DNA of 64,000 bases from Solanum dulcamara (GCF_947179165.1 NC_077245.1:573001-637000); one strand, 5' to 3'. Positions 38,401 through 51,195 are shown, counted from the stretch's first letter. Notes: a model not told the origin generated them from the sequence alone. Made by a program: numbers and translations.

Positions 38401-41400
38401 AAATAGACTCTGTATCAAAATGACATGTATAATTTGGAAAAATAATCCAACAGTTCTGAGATACCAAAATAAAACATCTCTGATAGCTCTCCAACAAATT
38501 GTGGCAGCGATTCCAACTTAGAGCATATGAATCAAGAATAAGGATGTTCACATTTGTATTGTGCCTCAGATAAAACATGATTGAGGTAGTAAAAAAGAAT
38601 TATTGAACACAAAAAAGAATCTCTGAACCTCAAATTTGCACGTATTAGTTTAAAAAGGGACTTCTCTCAGGTTTTAAGCTTGTCCAAGCGAGAAAAGGAA
38701 AATAACTCTTTCAAACTTCGACAAGTTTATTTTTTTGATATTGCTAAACACCATCCCTTCGACCCTACTTCCCAAAAGCCCAACAATGGCCCTTTCCCAC
38801 TTTGCTCCGTGTGTGAGGGGGCCACCTTTACAAACACAGTTCTATAACATACAAAATATGGTAGACTATAATAGAATTTAAAAGATGAAATCCAGTGAGT
38901 AAATCGGATTCTCATCTAAATGCCAGACTGAACTCGTTATTCGAGCTATGTCATGGAGTAAGGTTCGTTGAAAGTGCATAACTAAAAAGAAAAAAGGATA
39001 AAGGAAATAAATAATTCTGATGATAGCAAGCTTGTCACTCAAGAAAATAGATACTAAAGGCTGCAAAATACGTTAATTTACCTCTTGGTAGTCTCCAGTT
39101 CAAGAATAAATCTCGTGCTTGTTGACCGGAGATTTTTCCATCTCTATCTGAATCCACCTCCATAAACACTTTTGCATACTTCTGAACTCCTGCTCTTGTC
39201 ATTTTTGGCCAAGGAACTTGTGACTGCTCAGAAGTAGGAGGGACAGACCCCGCTGGAGTTCCAGATGATGACACTGGCAAAATATTCTGACCAGAAACCT
39301 GTTGATTAGGTTTAGGCACGGATGGGGTAACTTGCTGCTGATTCCCAGGAGATTGCCTTGTAAGAGTATTAAATGCAGCAAAGGGGTCAGGCTTGGGTGA
39401 AGCTTGAGACTCGATGGTTACTGAAGCCATAGCTGAAGAAGTTGGTGCACTCATCAGAGAAAAGTTTGGAGTAGACGAAGACTTCTTTGGTACAGATTGG
39501 CTTGCGGAGAAGGTTTCACCTCCAAAAATTGAGTCCGACGCCAAACCATTTCCAGAACTACCAGAAGCTTTTGTATTAGCTTCTGTCATGGAAGGTAGTG
39601 AAAGAGATCCCTGAAGAGTTTGCGTAACTGGAGGGACCAAAGGGCTCATTCCTCTATTAGGAGGCTGCATAATAGGTCCAGTGGATATTGCTGCTTGTCT
39701 GCTCCCGAGATAGTCATTTGAACTGTTCGAGTTTGGAAGACCAGGACCAGTAAAACTACCACCCCTGGGGAAATTCATACCAGCAACAAATTGCTGGGGA
39801 CGTGATACTGTAGCTGCAGTAGGAATAGGTGGCCTCACTGAGTGGCCAGCTTGAGAAGTTAGATATTGCTGGTTCATACCTGTCGCATGAGGTAGCTGTC
39901 CTCTGATGCCAAGATTTTGAGTAGCTGTTGGTACACCAGCACCCATCTGCTGTGCAGATGCAGCACCAACTGAATTTAACTGGGGGGAAGCAATCGTTGC
40001 AAGGTTAATCTGTGGAGCAGGGATTTTAGCAGAAGCAGGACCATATAAAGCTGCCTTCACAATATCTGGTGTTAATTCTCGTTTACTCTGTGCCACAGTT
40101 ACAAGTTTAAGAGCATTATAAAACTCCGGACGGCTAAGATACCCAGTACGGCTCTGGTCAGCATGTGTCCATATCTGCAATCGAAGATACACAATGTGCA
40201 TGCACAGTTGAAGAAATCATATTTACCTCGGAAGAGTCAAAAAATTGTAGATATTTAAAGGAAACTAACCATCACTAGCTTATCTTAGTGGAATTTACAG
40301 AACAGAAAGACACATGAGAAAAGCCTAATTAAAAGAGAGAAGTGGAAACATATTAACTTAACGTTATGTAGAAATACAAAGATAGCAAAATAAGACTTCC
40401 AGTCCTCCTGCAAGTATGTCATAGAAACAAATCTGCATATTCAAAGCACAAAAGAAGTTTTTCTCTAATGCCTAGTAAGAACTTCTTGTCTAGAATATCC
40501 TACCATTCCAAACACACCAGCTGCAGAAAATATTACCATTATACAGTAATTGAACGCCTGGCAAACGGTTAACAAACAAAAAAAGAGTCAACCAACACAG
40601 GCAAAAAGCTGGAGTGATTTATCATGAATGCCAACCAATTTCTGCAACAAGTCTTTTCCAGAAGGACAGTTTGATATCGTATATCAAATAAGTCCAACAT
40701 GATAAAGCAACTAATGAACATCTAAGGACATTCCAATGGTAGCCAGTCAGCAGTTTGACTTTTATAATGACCTAAATGACTAACTTTGATAAAAGATGTC
40801 TCTTAAAACAAAAGAAACAGATGATGCATAAGAACCTATACCATAAGCATACATACCCATCAAAAATCCTATGACATAAGACAGAAGATGAGAAACACAC
40901 ACTTCAAAATAAAGAAAGCTAATGAATTAAGTCGCAAGTACAAAAGTCTGAAACTGCAAACTTAGCTTGGAAGCGAAATCAAAAAGGATCAGTCGATCAG
41001 AGGTATGTAATAAATAAAAGAGTATCTCAGAACCAAGGATCATCCTGCAAAGGAAATAAACAGCTGCTACACTTTTTGAAGAGGCGACGAGGTCGCTGAA
41101 CTTGCTTTCAGTGCCTTGTCATGGAAACCTACATCACTGACTTCGAATGCTAGAAAAAATAAAAGAACCATCCAACTCAACCACAACAACATACCCAGTG
41201 GAATCCCACAAAGTGGGGTTTGGAAAAGAACCATCCAACTCAAAATGGCTAAATATCAACTTGCAATCACAAGATAAATCTTCATCCAATGCGTATAAAA
41301 AGCAACCCCGGAACGTCTTACAAGTTATTTGATCAACCGCAATGTGTCAATTGTCGAAATGCTTCTCTTTTTAGATAATAGTGGTGTCACGGACAACATT

Positions 41401-43763
41401 TCAACTATTCCACTAGTATCTACTTCCTCCCACTAGCATAGGTACCAGGTTGTGAAAACCCTCTATTCATGCCAATCAATCACTCTTCAAATGAAACACA
41501 AAATCATATGAAATTGCTACTCCCCAAGTTAGAGTTCTTAAGACCTACTTTTTGAACCTGGATTTTCTAGTGTTTGTAAATCATGTGGGTTTTAACAATC
41601 ATTCATCAGTTCACTATGTCCCTGTATACAACCAAAGAGATGTATAAGTAACCAAGAGCTGTGATGGAAGGGGTAACCATTAGTATCTGAAAATTGCTTC
41701 AATTATTCCTATTCTACTTCTGCTTCTTCCATTTTAGACCTCTATCTTCATTCTTCTTACCTTCAACAACAACATACCCAGTGAAATCCCACAAGTGGGG
41801 TCAGGAGAGGGTAGAGTGTATGCAAACCTTACCATTACCTTGTGGAGGTAGAGAGATTGTTTTCGAAAGACTCTCAGCTCAAGAGCAGCAAATTCAAGTA
41901 CAAAAAAAGAAGAAAACGATGTAGAAAACATAGCAACTAACAAAGAAAAAATGGAAAGCCTACAAGAAAGGAACAAAAACAATACAATAGTGTGATAACC
42001 GAAACACATTAAACAACAAACGACGATAGATAATATAAGCAAGCATAATACGGCTAGTACAACGACAACACCAACAAGCTTACACCCTCAAAAAGCAACA
42101 AAATCCCTCTACTACCTATTAACCTTTTACCCTAGTACGCGACTTCTATACCCTCCTATCTAATGTCATATCCTCGGTAAGCTGAAGATAGTGTCATGTC
42201 CTACCTAAGAACCTCTCTCCAATACTTCTTCGGCCTACCTTTGCCTTTTTTCAGCCCCTCTATATTCAACCTCTTGCACTTCCTTACAGGGGCATCCTCA
42301 CATCTCCTCTGCACATGCCCAAACCATCTAAGTCTCTCTTCCCTCATCTTGTCCATCATGGAGGTCACTCCCACTTTGTCCCGGATATCCACATTCTTGA
42401 TCCGATCGCTCCTAGTATACCCACACATCCATCTCAACATTCTCATTTCTGCCACTCGCATTTTCTGAACATGAGAGTTCTTGACTGGCCAATATTCCGC
42501 CCCATAGAACAAAGCCGATCTAACCACCACTCTATAGAACTTACCTTTAAGCTTTGGTGGTATCTTCTTATCACACAAGACGTCGGATGCAAGCCTCCAC
42601 TTCATCCATACCACACCAATACGATGTGTGACATCATCGTCAATCTATCCATTTCCTCATTCTTCTTACCGTCAATAACTAATATCTTGAAACCCCTTAA
42701 GGCACTACAGGTGATTGGAGATCAGAGTTTATCTTATCTTTTTTTTTTCCTTAAGCAAAAGTATTAAGTAAAATTTTCTTTCATAAACATGGCCAAACTA
42801 GCCATGTACAAAGGGTATACCACAAAGTAAAGAATCTACAAAACATGATTCTCTACAAAATCCATCCAGTCATACAGTATGACTGGAAACTCGTCATGTC
42901 AATCTGTATCTAATAGTTGCACCAAAACTTCACTCCAGGTCAAACTCACTTGCATTTACAATTCCCAAATTCCATTTTTATGGGAGTTAAGGCCCTTTCT
43001 CGACCTTATTGAGTCTCTGTTCACACCGAAAGAAAATGGGGGATCGGAGACTACTCCTCAACCGAGAGAAACTAGACTCTACTCCTTCAAACGCTCTAAT
43101 GTTTCACCCTCCGAACAACCCACATTAAAGCAAGTGGAACCACATTCCAAGCCCTTTGTCTTCTCCTTCTTCTCCTGCTCTTCCAGTTGAACATCAACTC
43201 TTTCACAGTATTTGGCATTGCCCAAGGGTACTAAGGTGATTCTTCATGGTAATCCCTCTCTTATCATGTCAACTAAAAATCCATTCAACGGCGTTATTCT
43301 TCATTTTAGTTTGTGCATTGTTTTACAATCTAAATGCAGTCAGTTTGGTCTGTACTAAGGTGAATCACTAAATCCCTTCTAATTCATGCTACAACTGTTC
43401 TTCAACATTACCAAGTAGATTGAGCTTCTGACACTTAATTGATTCAATTATGTTCCTTGAGTTCACGTACATTCCTCTGACAAATGATTGAACTGTTTTT
43501 CGCCCTTCGAGATCAATACAACACAAAGTTCAACCATGAACACAACTAGAAACATTAAAACAGCAACAAAAAGTGCATACTCAAGTAAAAAAAAAGGGAG
43601 AAATTTAAGGTACCTGAGCTAGAACAGGTTGAGGCAAGTTAGATCCTTTCAAAAAACCAACCGCTTCAACACCACTAATTCTTCCATCTTGATCCAAATC
43701 CGCTCTACGAAAGTAAACTTCAAATTGCTCCATATTTGGTCCTCCTTGACTTGCCACCGCCAT
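32475..43763 (-). CDS. EH1: EH-domain endocytic adaptor, AtEH1/Pan1-like (TPLATE complex), 13 coding exons, 997 aa
   Basis: Endocytosis and autophagy adaptor of the plant TPLATE complex at the plasma membrane. Coding exons are 43763-43614, 40174-39082, 38155-37937, 37848-37625, 37121-37047, 36895-36824, 36706-36608, 36281-36210, 36108-35994, 35568-35500, 35375-35075, 33473-33401 and 32906-32475; 2994 nt stay in frame to TAG at 32475-32477. EH domain 1 is at about residues 10-95, with a full EF-hand loop [14 protein letters not shown] domain 2 is at about 370-465 and is split by intron 2; its first loop ends in Q rather than E/D ([12 protein letters not shown]). A Gln/Pro/Ser-rich linker joins them. 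A coiled coil lies at about 560-690, then a W-rich acidic stretch ([12 protein letters not shown]) and a C-terminus with DPF motifs ([18 protein letters not shown]) of the kind that bind AP-2. Length fits AtEH1 (about 1019) better than AtEH2. Intron 1 is 3.4 kb and holds a LINE fragment. Confidence 0.93.
36781..36802. repeat. (AG)n microsatellite in an EH1 intron
   Basis: A pure AG dinucleotide run of about 22 bases lies in the intron between the coding exons at 36824-36895 and 36608-36706. On the transcript strand it reads CT, close to the donor side of that intron. Confidence 0.9.
41180..41225 (-). mobile_element. TS-type SINE 3' fragment in EH1 intron 1
   Basis: Only the terminal piece remains: 'aacaacatacccagtggaat' then 'cccacaaagtggggttt', the inverse of the usual 3' end. 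Confidence 0.55.
41764..42655 (-). mobile_element. 5'-truncated LINE fragment (RTE-like) in EH1 intron 1
   Basis: On the minus strand an open frame of 137 codons (42614-42201), extending upstream in frame to about 42650, encodes the C-terminal end of a plant LINE reverse-transcriptase polyprotein. Landmarks are [64 protein letters not shown] and RWFGHVQRR. The reverse-transcriptase core is missing. The 3' UTR runs to 41764 and ends in a TS-SINE-like tail with a TTG repeat, and it lies in the same orientation as the host gene. It is a dead copy. Confidence 0.85.
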
Positions 43764-43989
43764 TTGCTTCAATTCAATAACTCACCAAATTCACAGATCA
43801 ATACATTAAACCTCAAAATATCAAACAAAACTCCGAATTCAACACCAAATTTTAAAAAAAAAATCCACCGGCGATAGTGTTTTTGGTATCAATTATGATT
43901 AAATCCTGCAGAAATGAAGCTAAGTATGCACAAATTGTGAAAATTATGAAGAATTTAGGAGATCTGAAGAGTGAAAAAACATAAAATCG

Positions 43990-44560
43990 GGTCTGATTTA
44001 CTATGCTAGGTTTTACCCGATCTAGAATTCCAGATTAGGAATTGAAGCATAATAGTAATACTTTTCATTTTGCTCTATGGACTCCCTTGTTAATCAAAAC
44101 ATTACAATTCCACCCCCATATTTTATTTTATTTTGTTTTCATTTATTTAATAGGAAATTATCTTAATGACTAATAATTAGAACTATGTGCATTGGTTGTG
44201 TAATTGATAGATTTATTTGGCATGTCCTTATATATAATGTAATTATTCACGTGTTATCGTTTTTTATTATTTTTCAAATTAATAAGAAAAAAAATTATAC
44301 TATAAAAGTGAAATTATATTCGAATAAACGTGTTGATCACGATAATAGACATGTAAATAAAAGAGAGTTATCAACTTTTTTTTGTTTCAAAGTGAATTAG
44401 GTAAAGTTTGATGGTAAACGTAGAAGAGAGGAAGAGAAATCAGTTGAAGAAGTGCAATCGATGATTTAATTCAAATTGTCAATACTATTGTACTTACAAG
44501 GTCGTAATATTCTCATGCATGCATATCAAAAAAGAAAAAAGGTATACACTTCCTGATATT
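43990..44560. other. EH1 5' leader/promoter region
   Basis: This is the stretch upstream of the EH1-like start codon. It is AT-rich, with no clear TATA box and no other gene. Confidence 0.35.
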
Positions 44561-45211
44561 TTTTTACTAGAGTTGTACAAGGTAAACAGATAAATCGCAC
44601 AAAATCGATAAACCAAAATAAATTGGAAAAAAAATCGACTAATAGTTTGGTTTGACTTTATTTGGTGTTTGGAAAAAAAACGCCCATTATGGGTTGGTTT
44701 GGTTTTAACTAAAAAAAGTCAAACCGAACCCAAACTGACCCGATTATAGATATACTACTTTAAAATTATGTTATACATAAAAATATTTATTAAAATATAA
44801 TTTATAAATATTTTTTTAAAAAAAATCATAATTTTTGTTTTCTTTCTTACATTTAGATTTGGACTTGAGAAGCTCATCTAAATAATATACAAAAAAAAAG
44901 TCAATCTTATAAAGTTATATTATAAAGTTAAAACTTCAAACAGTGTTCTGCCTCCATCTTATATGTTGATATTTTTTACTAGAACTCTTTTTAAAAAGCA
45001 CTACTCTGTGTTTTTTATTAGATACTATGAAAAATTCGAGAAATCCAAAAAACTCGAAAAAACTCGAAAAACCCGAGAAAAATTGATATCGAAAAACCCG
45101 ACTTTTATTGGTTTGGTTTGGTTTATAGATTTAATAACCCGACACAAATAATTTGGTTTGGTTTGTAAAAAATTCGAACCAACTCGATCCATATACACTC
45201 CTATTTTTTAC
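44560..45211. mobile_element. hAT-like non-autonomous element (MITE), copy 2
   Basis: The element at 44568-45203 (636 bp) starts TAGAGTTGTACA and ends TATACACTCCTA, imperfect hAT-style inverted ends. It is flanked by the perfect 8-bp duplication ttttttac at 44560-44567 and 45204-45211. It is an inverted copy of 14174-14819 over its whole length and encodes no transposase. The intact duplication suggests it moved more recently than copy 1. Confidence 0.9.
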
Positions 45212-45710
45212 CATGTCATACTAAACATGCCAACTTTTACCAATAAACTATTATATTCATCAATCCATACATAAGTTGGATTTGATTTGTATAAATCATT
45301 TGCATTCATCACATCATTTTGATTATATTTGTGCGGACTCGTATTTACTTTAACTCATATCGCTCTTTTAAATTTAAAATCAACTACATAAATTAGTGAT
45401 TTTTCCAACCCAAAAAAAAGTCAATTGACGCATTTACTTCAACAATATGGAGTTAGATCATAACTCCAAATAACAAAATACAATATAATTTATTTTTCTC
45501 ATCTTTGATGGCGTTCCTCGTCAACTATTTCATTTACTTTCTTTACATTTAGCACCATTTTAAAATTTTCATTTCAATATCTGAGCTTAAAGAGAATATC
45601 CAATAGTAGAAGAAAATATTTCAAATTACGCATGATAGAGAAATTCCAATTGTTATTCGAAGAAGATAAAATTAGATGATAATTAGTCCTAATTACTCAA
45701 CTGGTTAATG

Positions 45711-45832
45711 AGGCATTGGGCCAAGGAAAGTCCAGCTTTGCATTGGACTGCACATAATCATGGCCCATGGGTTCCTTCTTAGGCTTGTTTGACAAGAACA
45801 CAGTTTCAACAGATTAAATTTGGCCCATTTCT
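45711..45832 (-). pseudogene. Relic of TANGO2-like exon 2
   Basis: The + strand run 'tgggccaaggaaagtccagc' and 'tttgcattggact/agcacat' closely matches the exon 2 end of the TANGO2-like gene at 56205-56330. Read on the minus strand it gives NKPKKEPMG, then a deletion of about 18-24 bases, then QSNAKLDFPWP, against NRPKGEPMT ... LSNAKLDSPWP in the intact gene. Neither flanking exon was found nearby, so this is a decayed partial copy and not a working gene. Confidence 0.75.
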
Positions 45833-48800
45833 TCCGTTTCCTTCATTCTGATATGACTTTTACGGGGTTAAGTTCACAAATGACCTCCACGAGGAGTGCT
45901 GAGTCTTGTTGATTTTCTAGACCGGCTTAATAATTTTTTAGAGAAAAAATAGCCTCCGCTTCAGAAATTTGGTAGGCAGAAGTTTATGATATTTTAAGAT
46001 AGTGAAATTGCTCAATTGACCATAATTCTGCTTTATAGACAAAGGTTAGAATGTATGTCTGATGAATAACAAAAGTTCTTCTAAACTATTCTTTTTAAGT
46101 CAAGGTTATTTTAAAAAAAACTATTAATTGGGGATTAACAAAAACAACTTAAAATTGACTACTTTTAAGAATACCACGCATCATTTCCTTCTTTCTATAT
46201 TCTGCACATAGCCTATGGATTTAGAATTACTCATATATTTCAGTGGAGGGGTAAGTACTTATCAACCTTTAATTAGACTACTCACGTGATCATAAAAATC
46301 ATCATGAAATTTGAATTGGATCTTTGATCATTGAGTTGTTTGATAATAATAAAGAATGTGGTGTAACATCGATACGATTGGACATTTTCACCATTATAAT
46401 ATAATTGTAACTAAATAAAAATATAGTTTTAACTTTTGTATAGTGATAATATTTTATTTTTAGATGAGTGAATATTTTGAATAAATAGTTTTAACATTCC
46501 AATAGCATTTTCAGGTTGGCCAAAGTTTTTTTTTTATTATTATTATTAGTATTATTCAGTTTTAGCATATGAAGGACGAGGATTAAGATCGTATTTTGTG
46601 TGGGAGTGGGAGCGGGCTAGCCTCCTTCTCTCCTCTTATCATTTTTTAGTATTATTATTTAGTTATCATATAGCTTTTTATTCTTATTGTTATCTGTTGA
46701 TGCATTTATTTTGTATATTACTACTTTGTTGTCTTTTTTCTTACAATCATGTACCAGACATCTATCTTGCAAAGATAAAAATAAAATTTATGTATATTAA
46801 TTATATCTTTTGAATCTCATCACTTGCGAGATTATACTAAATACGTTTGTTTGCTTCTTTGGAATTTAATTCATATAAAATCTTATATTTCTTACTATGG
46901 ATTCCACTATTTAGACAAGTCTTTTTACCATGCGCTTTATCTCTGATCTAAACTTAACTTTAGATCATAAAATAGTTAATAAAACAAAATGAAACTGAAA
47001 AGCTACTTATTGAAAATAAAAATAAAAGTTATTACCCTTTTTCCACATGATCATTCACTAGTTGGGCCAATGGGATAATGCCACGTTTAGCTGCAAAATC
47101 TCCCTGAACTTTATTTTTCAATCATGAATTTTAATTAAAAGAACAATTCGTGACTTTGTTATATTAGTATACACATCGAATTTGCACTATAATTAGCAAT
47201 TAAAGTATAAAATGAATTATATTGCGTCTTTGTATCACACCTGGTGAATTACAAAGATCAATTATTTTATTTTTTTTAAAAAGGTACATTAAGTTATCTT
47301 TACAGGAATGATCAAATCACAAGGATCTATTATACACAATTTTATTTATTATTTTCAGGATTCTAAACTGTGATGGCCTCATGGTCAGATAGTTATAATT
47401 TTACTAGTTATGTTAAGACTTTCTTTTAAAAATTAAAATCGAATAATTAAAAAATAATTATCATTCATCGGATAAAATAAACAAATAAATAGCATAATCC
47501 AAGCAAATGTTTCAGTGATTTGAAAGACAAGCACACTGTACTGGGCAGTTTCTAAGCAATAAAATCTATTTAATTGCAAAGATATGGACTTTAATAAAGA
47601 GACCTTAATTAAAATATTTAATTACAAATATACATGAAATGGTCATTTACTTTGAGGATTTTAAAACTTTAAAGTGTTGTCGGAAAAAAAAAGAACTTAA
47701 AAATGTTTGTAATATTTCCCACGTGGATACATTTGAAGCCAACATAAACACTTTATTAGTTGTCAAAATTGGTGGAATTTTTTCGTTGTATATATGGTTG
47801 AACACATTAGAAATTAACATACATTTGCAAAAAAGTTGAGAGACAATTCTCTTGTTTCGAAAAATCTTACTTTAGAATTTAGATTGTCATTAGGAAATAC
47901 AAAATTGTCTGTTTGGCTGAATTTATTTAAAATAGTTTATAAGTTGAAAATAACTTATAAGCCAAAAAAAATAAGTTGACTAGGAAATACTAAATTAAGT
48001 GTTTGTTTGGCTGAATTTATTTAAAACAGCTTATAAGTTGTTTTCAGTTTATAAACTGTTTTAGATAAGCTAAGTCAAATAAATCCAATTATTTTTTTGA
48101 GCTTATTTTAAGCATAAAATGACTTTAAATTGACCAGTCAAACACTCAAAAAAAACTTAAAACAACTTATCAACAGCTTATAAATCAATCCAGAGGAGCT
48201 CTAAGATAAAAAGTTATAATTATATGTGTCGAAGATTAAAAGTTAAACAGTGTTAAACTATTGGATTAAATGAAATTAATATATAAAACTTACAAAATAC
48301 AAACTACAAAAGCTACTTCAACTATCATTGGTCCCAATTATTTTTGAGAGGCGCATTATAATACTATAGTTGGTGGACTTAATTATGATATTAATATAAA
48401 GTACATATTCTCCTGAAGTATATATTTATTAAAGTAACAAAGGTGTAGCTTTAATTATATTTCTCATTAAGGTCTATAAAAGTTAATTAAGAATACATAA
48501 TTAAATAGATGGAAACTAACAAGATGGAGAGAAAGCTAGACACCATGCAAAAATTTGATCAATGCATGGTTGTGTCGTGATGTTCACAAACATGTTTATT
48601 TCATTGAATTTTTATTTGAAATCGTGTTTATATAGTGTTATGTCTTTCGTACAAATGGGAACATATAGTCTAAAGAGAAATTACACTATATTATGAGAGT
48701 AATATATAATTGATTCAATTTCATCCGGAAACCAAATGGTCTGGTATTGGAAGGCAGTGGTGGAGCCACATATATTACATATTGGCACTTCTTGGCTTTT

Positions 48801-49870
48801 ATGCTATTTTACTTATTTATATTTTGATATTTTTAGTCAAAATTTTGGTTCTGTCACTGCTGAAAGGAATTCAAGTCAGATTCAAAGACAAATTTGGAAT
48901 TTAAAGTTTACGTGTTCTTTTAATGACTTCAAGCTATTGATGACTAGGTTTACAATTTAAATATTTATATATATAAACAGTGGTTAAGCAAATATTATTA
49001 GGGTACGTAAACCTATATTAAGCAACACTTTAAATTTGTCCCTGCCCAATGGGACGTTATAGAGGTGAAAGTTAATTGAAGCAAATGAATTGAAGTGTTT
49101 TTTTTTCTTAATTGATTTAGCTAGTTAGCGTTTGACCATAAATTTTGAATCAGATTTTAAAAATTTATCATCAAATATCTGTTTGATCATGAAATTTGAT
49201 CAAATTTTAAAAATTTGATCTTCAAATATTTTCAAGTTCTCAAAAAATTGAATCATACCAATTTTTGAGTTTTTGGACTTTCACTTGCAAAATTTTATTT
49301 ATATATTTTTTCAAATAAATATATGTCCAAACAAATTCAAAAACTCAATTTTTCAAATTAATTTGAAGTTTCAACTTTAAAATCTATAATCAATTATAGG
49401 ATCGATCTTGGGATTATAACACAATAAAAATGCATTATATTAAATCGTTGCGACCATTTATTGTTTGTGTTTTAAAAAAAGAAAAAAAATGAAGTGAAAA
49501 GAATACATTATCACACAATTCAAAATAAATAATCAAGTACGTAGTAATTAATTAAGAATATGATAACTACTTAAAAAAATGTTTTTTTTTTGTATTGAGA
49601 ATATAAAATATATTTATATAATTGAATTGTTTAATTATATAGTAATTACAAGTAATCTTTTATGATAAACATTACTCGGGTAATTGAATTGTTTAAATTG
49701 TGTATGTAATTTAAATTCTAAGGAATAATATTGTGTATGTTTATATAAACATTTTGTATGTAATTTAAATTCTAAGGATACCAATGGAATTTTGGACATA
49801 TAAATCCATTTACACTTAGATCTCGATCAAGACCTAATTCTTAATCATTGGAAAGTTTTATGCAACTTAA
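45833..49870. other. AT-rich intergenic stretch with dispersed repeats
   Basis: No gene was recognised. It contains a duplicated 'gtttggctgaatttatttaa' hairpin repeat (47893-48190), a short inverted repeat with GCAGTGGTGGAGCCAC near 48754 and its diverged inverse ending near 48862, and a 'tttgaccataaattttgaat' repeat at about 49125-49395. Open frames such as 46598-46813 lack family or codon support. Confidence 0.45.
47893..48190. repeat. Hairpin-prone repeat with internal tandem duplication
   Basis: The run 'tgtttggctgaatttattta' occurs at about 47911 and again at about 48006, each followed by 'aa(a/c)agnttataagttg'. The second copy continues to inverse words (cttataag, aacaacttat, agtcaaacactc), so the whole could fold back. 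It resembles a common plant MITE family, but no clear ends were set. Confidence 0.5.
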
Positions 49871-49871
49871 T

Positions 49872-50013
49872 TACTACTTCCGTCCCATATTAGATGGACA
49901 CTTCCAATTTTACACGGTGATTAAGAAATCATTAATACATTGAAAGATTTTATCATTTTATTTAAATTGACATCCTTAGTAAGATGCTCATCTAATATGG
50001 AACGGAGGGAGTA
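49872..50013. mobile_element. Stowaway-like MITE, short subfamily
   Basis: The element at 49874-50011 (138 bp) starts CTACTTCCGTCCCATATTAG and ends with the inverse, CTAATATGGAACGGAGGGAG. TA dinucleotides flank both sides. Its sequence differs from the PP2C-intron copies, so it belongs to another subfamily. Confidence 0.88.
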
Positions 50014-50459
50014 ATTATTAGACCATCTTAATTTTGTCTAATTTTATCTAATTAAGGTATAAGTTTCATAAAGCTAAGTAAGAGAATATGATACGAAGAA
50101 ATCATTAATATTAGAAAGTAGATTGAACTGATGTTTTTCCATTGTTAACATTTGACCAAGTGTCCACAAATTACTTCTTCATGAAGAAATAATTTATTTA
50201 TTTTTTAAAAAGGAAACCCACCAATTAGTTACCAAATATAAATGTAAATAAATGCTAGTTATATTTTCAGAATATACTGTTATGGTAAACATTGATATAA
50301 TTAATCAATTCACAAATCTCTGACTCGATTTGCTAAATAGTTAGTCATTAATTGTGCAATAGAAGAAAAAAAATATACGTCATAATTAAAGAATGTTTTC
50401 ACACAACTAGTATAAATAACCCTATGATTGTGTGATTAAACAAAAACAACATAATATGG

Positions 50460-51195
50460 GTAATCCCATGCTATTATTAAAGATTTTGAACCTAGACTTG
50501 TTTTGACTAAAATATTACTCCCTCCGCTCATTTTTACTTGCCATGTTTAACTTTATGGGAGTCAGTTTGACTAATTTTTAATTTGGAGCCAAATTGAATT
50601 AGGTTAATTTCATATTTTATATTTTAATTCAGCTATTCAAAAACTATATGAAAAATATTATAACTTGCAATTATTCTCATATTAATATGATTTGAAAAAT
50701 TCATCTTAAAATATTGGTCAAAGTTCATACAGTTTGACCCTAAAAAGAAAATATGACAAATAAAAAAAAAAAAAGTGAACAATATAACTTGTGTAATCCT
50801 AGGTTATAATTAAAGATTTTGAATCTAGACTTGTTTGACTACAATATTACTCCCTCCATAGATTTTTACTTGTCCTATTTCGCTTTATGAGAGTCAATTT
50901 GACTGATTTTTAGAGTCAAATTGAATTACGTTAATTCATTAATTAAAATTTTAAATTTAGATATTCGAAAACTATATGAAAAATATTATAAGTTGTCGTT
51001 CTTCTCATCTCTTAATATAATGAAAAAATATGTTAAAATATTGGTCAAAGTCATATAGTTTGACTCTAGAAAAAACAAAATATAGCAAGAAAAAGTGAAT
51101 GAATGAGACAAAAACAATATATATAACCTGTGTAATCTCACGGTGTAATTAAAAAATGTGAATCTAGACTTGTTTTGACTATAATATAGTAAGGA
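50460..51195. repeat. Tandem array of about 335-bp units, each with a Stowaway-like MITE, upstream of TPP
   Basis: The landmark 'gtaatc-c-tg' followed by 'aaagattttgaa(c/t)ctagac' and 'ttgttttgact' recurs at 50460, 50793 and 51132 (spacing 333 and 339). Units 1 and 2 each carry TACTCCCTCC at about 50516 and 50848, then a diverged MITE body and a 'caa(a/g)(t)aaaa...gtgaa' end. Unit 3 is cut short 20-30 bases before the TPP TATA box. The array is therefore part of the TPP promoter region. Confidence 0.8.

Noticed and set aside
42196..42767. + strand frames of 90 and 150 codons
   Set aside because: They are antisense shadows of the LINE reverse-transcriptase fragment on the minus strand.
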